This document shows positions 13,732 through 14,446 of a DNA stretch of 14,446 nucleotides, piece by piece. Source of the DNA: CAYQQK01 sp964420065 (GTDB lineage: Bacteria > Bacillota > Dethiobacteria > DTU022); the NCBI GenBank assembly GCA_964420065.1, contig CAYQQK010000028.1, positions 1 to 14,446 on the forward strand, read 5' to 3'. The notes beneath the pieces are model-generated. The model was not told the origin of the DNA. It searched no databases and saw only the letters and a list, made by a program, of their open reading frames with translations. The position numbers were made by a program, and so were the translations under genes. The stretch's first letter is position 1. Each line of letters starts with the position of its first letter.

Positions 13732-14030
13732 TATGTTTTCTCTCCCAACTTCTTATATTCAGCAACCAAGATCTTTGCGGTGTCAAGGTCAACTTTATCT
13801 TTAACAACAAGCCGTTTGATCAGCGCAATGTATGGCTCGTTGGCGCTATCCTCGCTGATTTTAATTTTCTGGATCAGCTTATCGAGCCGCAAGCGTACCG
13901 TTGGGTAGCTAACACCATATTGCCGGGCTATTTCTTTCAGTGAACCGGAAGCCAGGAGGAACTTCTTGATAAAAACCACATCCTCATCATCAAGCCCCGA
14001 CATCCAGTCCGGAACCATTTCAACAGGCAT
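13731..14030 (-). CDS. DUF2089-like helix-turn-helix protein
   Basis: The 99-residue protein has the pattern of short DUF2089 members: VPDWMSGLDDEDVVFIKKF, then a clear helix-turn-helix (about 29-51: GSLKEIARQYGVSYPTVRLRLDKL), then a helical C-terminal part rich in Lys and Asp. The N-terminal zinc-ribbon found in longer DUF2089 proteins is absent. It is probably a DNA-binding regulator of its own operon, though this is inferred from the fold only. The ATG at 14030 is chosen because AAGGGGG (14045-14039 on the minus strand) is 8 nt upstream and a promoter lies before that. An upstream ATG at 14084 would add 18 mostly hydrophobic residues encoded across the promoter. It is followed by the membrane-protein gene with a 1-nt overlap. 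Confidence 0.85.
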   Translation of the reverse strand: MPVEMVPDWMSGLDDEDVVFIKKFLLASGSLKEIARQYGVSYPTVRLRLDKLIQKIKISEDSANEPYIALIKRLVVKDKVDLDTAKILVAEYKKLGEKT

Positions 14031-14055
14031 GGGCCTAGCCCCCTTATATATTATT

Positions 14056-14084
14056 AGTATAATGATAAATAATATTAAAAGCAA
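14056..14084 (-). promoter_or_regulatory. Promoter of the minus-strand DUF2089-like operon
   Basis: On the minus strand TTGCTT (14084-14079) and TATACT (14061-14056) are 17 nt apart in a very AT-rich stretch. Transcription would start near 14049, just before the ribosome site AAGGGGG. The -10 box matches five of six consensus bases. Confidence 0.6.
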
Positions 14085-14386
14085 TAGTTAAGATCGGTTT
14101 AATATTTATTGAACCCTGTTTGGCAATTCTCTGTTGGCAATCCCCGGTCGGTCCGGGAAAAAGGTGGGTATTCTTTGCTGGTTTTGTCCCGGCGGTTGGC
14201 AGCAAGGTGGTTAAAAGTATGTTATTATATTCTTGGCTGGAGGAAAAAATCACCATCATGCTGGCCGTATTATTGTTACCGCTGTTGCCCATGCCCGTGT
14301 CTGCCGGGAGATGCGATAGGGCCAATCAGGTGCTACCGGTAAAAGAAGGCCGGGATAGGGTTTCAAGGGGGGAAAGGAGCGGTGAT
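14085..14386. other. Intergenic region between divergent genes
   Basis: This gap holds upstream sequence for the minus-strand operon and for the dehydrogenase gene. TTGGCAAT occurs twice in direct orientation (14120-14127 and 14134-14141, 14 nt apart), a possible regulator site. TTGGCA (14196-14201) with TATGTT (14218-14223), 16 nt apart, is a modest + strand promoter candidate. From ATG 14219 the frame is open into the dehydrogenase gene, but this part lacks family resemblance and is treated as leader. TACCGGTA (14334-14341) is a palindrome. Confidence 0.4.
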
Positions 14387-14446
14387 ATGCGTACCGTTTT
14401 TATTACCAGGGAGATCCCTGCAGCAGGGCTTGAGGTGTTCCCGATC
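14387..14446 (+). CDS. D-2-hydroxyacid dehydrogenase (glycerate/glyoxylate reductase type), 5' fragment
   Basis: Only the first 20 codons are in the window and the gene runs off the right edge. The sequence MRTVFITREIPAAGLEVF matches the usual start of D-glycerate dehydrogenase/glyoxylate reductase proteins (KVFITREIPEEGLE-type). These NAD(P)H enzymes reduce glyoxylate or hydroxypyruvate. An excellent ribosome site AAAGGAG (14373-14379) lies 7 nt before the ATG, which fixes the start although the frame is open further upstream. The call rests on a short segment only. Confidence 0.7.
   Translation, partial: MRTVFITREIPAAGLEVFPI

Noticed and set aside
14219..14386. N-terminal extension of the dehydrogenase from ATG 14219 or 14258
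   Set aside because: The frame is open, but the extra residues have no family similarity, the ribosome site is poor, and the ATG at 14387 has an ideal AAAGGAG and begins the conserved family sequence.
1..14446. CRISPR arrays, tRNA or rRNA genes, complete insertion sequences
   Set aside because: I found no regularly spaced direct repeats, no tRNA cloverleaf sequence, no rRNA signature and no transposase frame.

Overview
The window reads as chromosomal DNA from a GC-rich, probably anaerobic and spore-forming Firmicute of the Clostridia/Peptococcaceae type. This is inferred from strong Shine-Dalgarno sequences, frequent GTG/TTG starts, the gene families present, and a Ku/LigD repair locus with a candidate forespore (sigma-G-like) promoter. 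The genus cannot be named from sequence alone. Nearly all genes are on the + strand; one small AT-richer operon near the right end is on the - strand.

Layout. (1) 1-3105: NAD biosynthesis genes nadA and nadC, without an adjacent nadB, then a thioredoxin reductase (trxB) closed by a good intrinsic terminator. (2) 3126-5916: a bacterial non-homologous end-joining locus made of ku, a stand-alone LigD-type ATP-dependent ligase and a stand-alone LigD-type polymerase/primase. The two LigD pieces lie in the same reading frame, separated by one TGA and a GC-rich purine/palindrome repeat. (3) 6054-8987: a copper-resistance operon, csoR then copA, with a perfect TATAAT box and a CsoR-type operator overlapping the csoR ribosome binding site. 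(4) 9149-10857: a saccharopine-dehydrogenase-like oxidoreductase, translationally coupled to a small two-helix membrane protein with a HAAS-like N-terminus, followed by a 36-residue single-helix membrane protein. (5) 10885-13122: a YyaL-type (DUF255) thioredoxin-fold/six-hairpin protein, preceded by a region with a long 15-bp closing inverted repeat that could be a structured leader or an operator. (6) 13123-13425: no convincing gene. (7) 13426-14084, minus strand: a DUF2089-like helix-turn-helix protein overlapping a three-helix membrane protein, with their own promoter. (8) 14387-end: the first 20 codons of a D-2-hydroxyacid (glycerate/glyoxylate type) dehydrogenase.

How the genes work together. 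NadA and NadC make nicotinate mononucleotide from iminoaspartate and dihydroxyacetone phosphate via quinolinate, and TrxB uses the resulting NADP pool. Ku with the two LigD pieces would capture, fill in and seal double-strand breaks. CsoR senses Cu(I) and releases copA, whose product exports Cu(I). The remaining genes have no assignable pathway. No complete new defence or mobile system is visible. The most interesting points are the single-stop split of LigD, the sigma-G-like promoter for ku, the folded region before the yyaL-like gene, and the small membrane-protein pair after the oxidoreductase.
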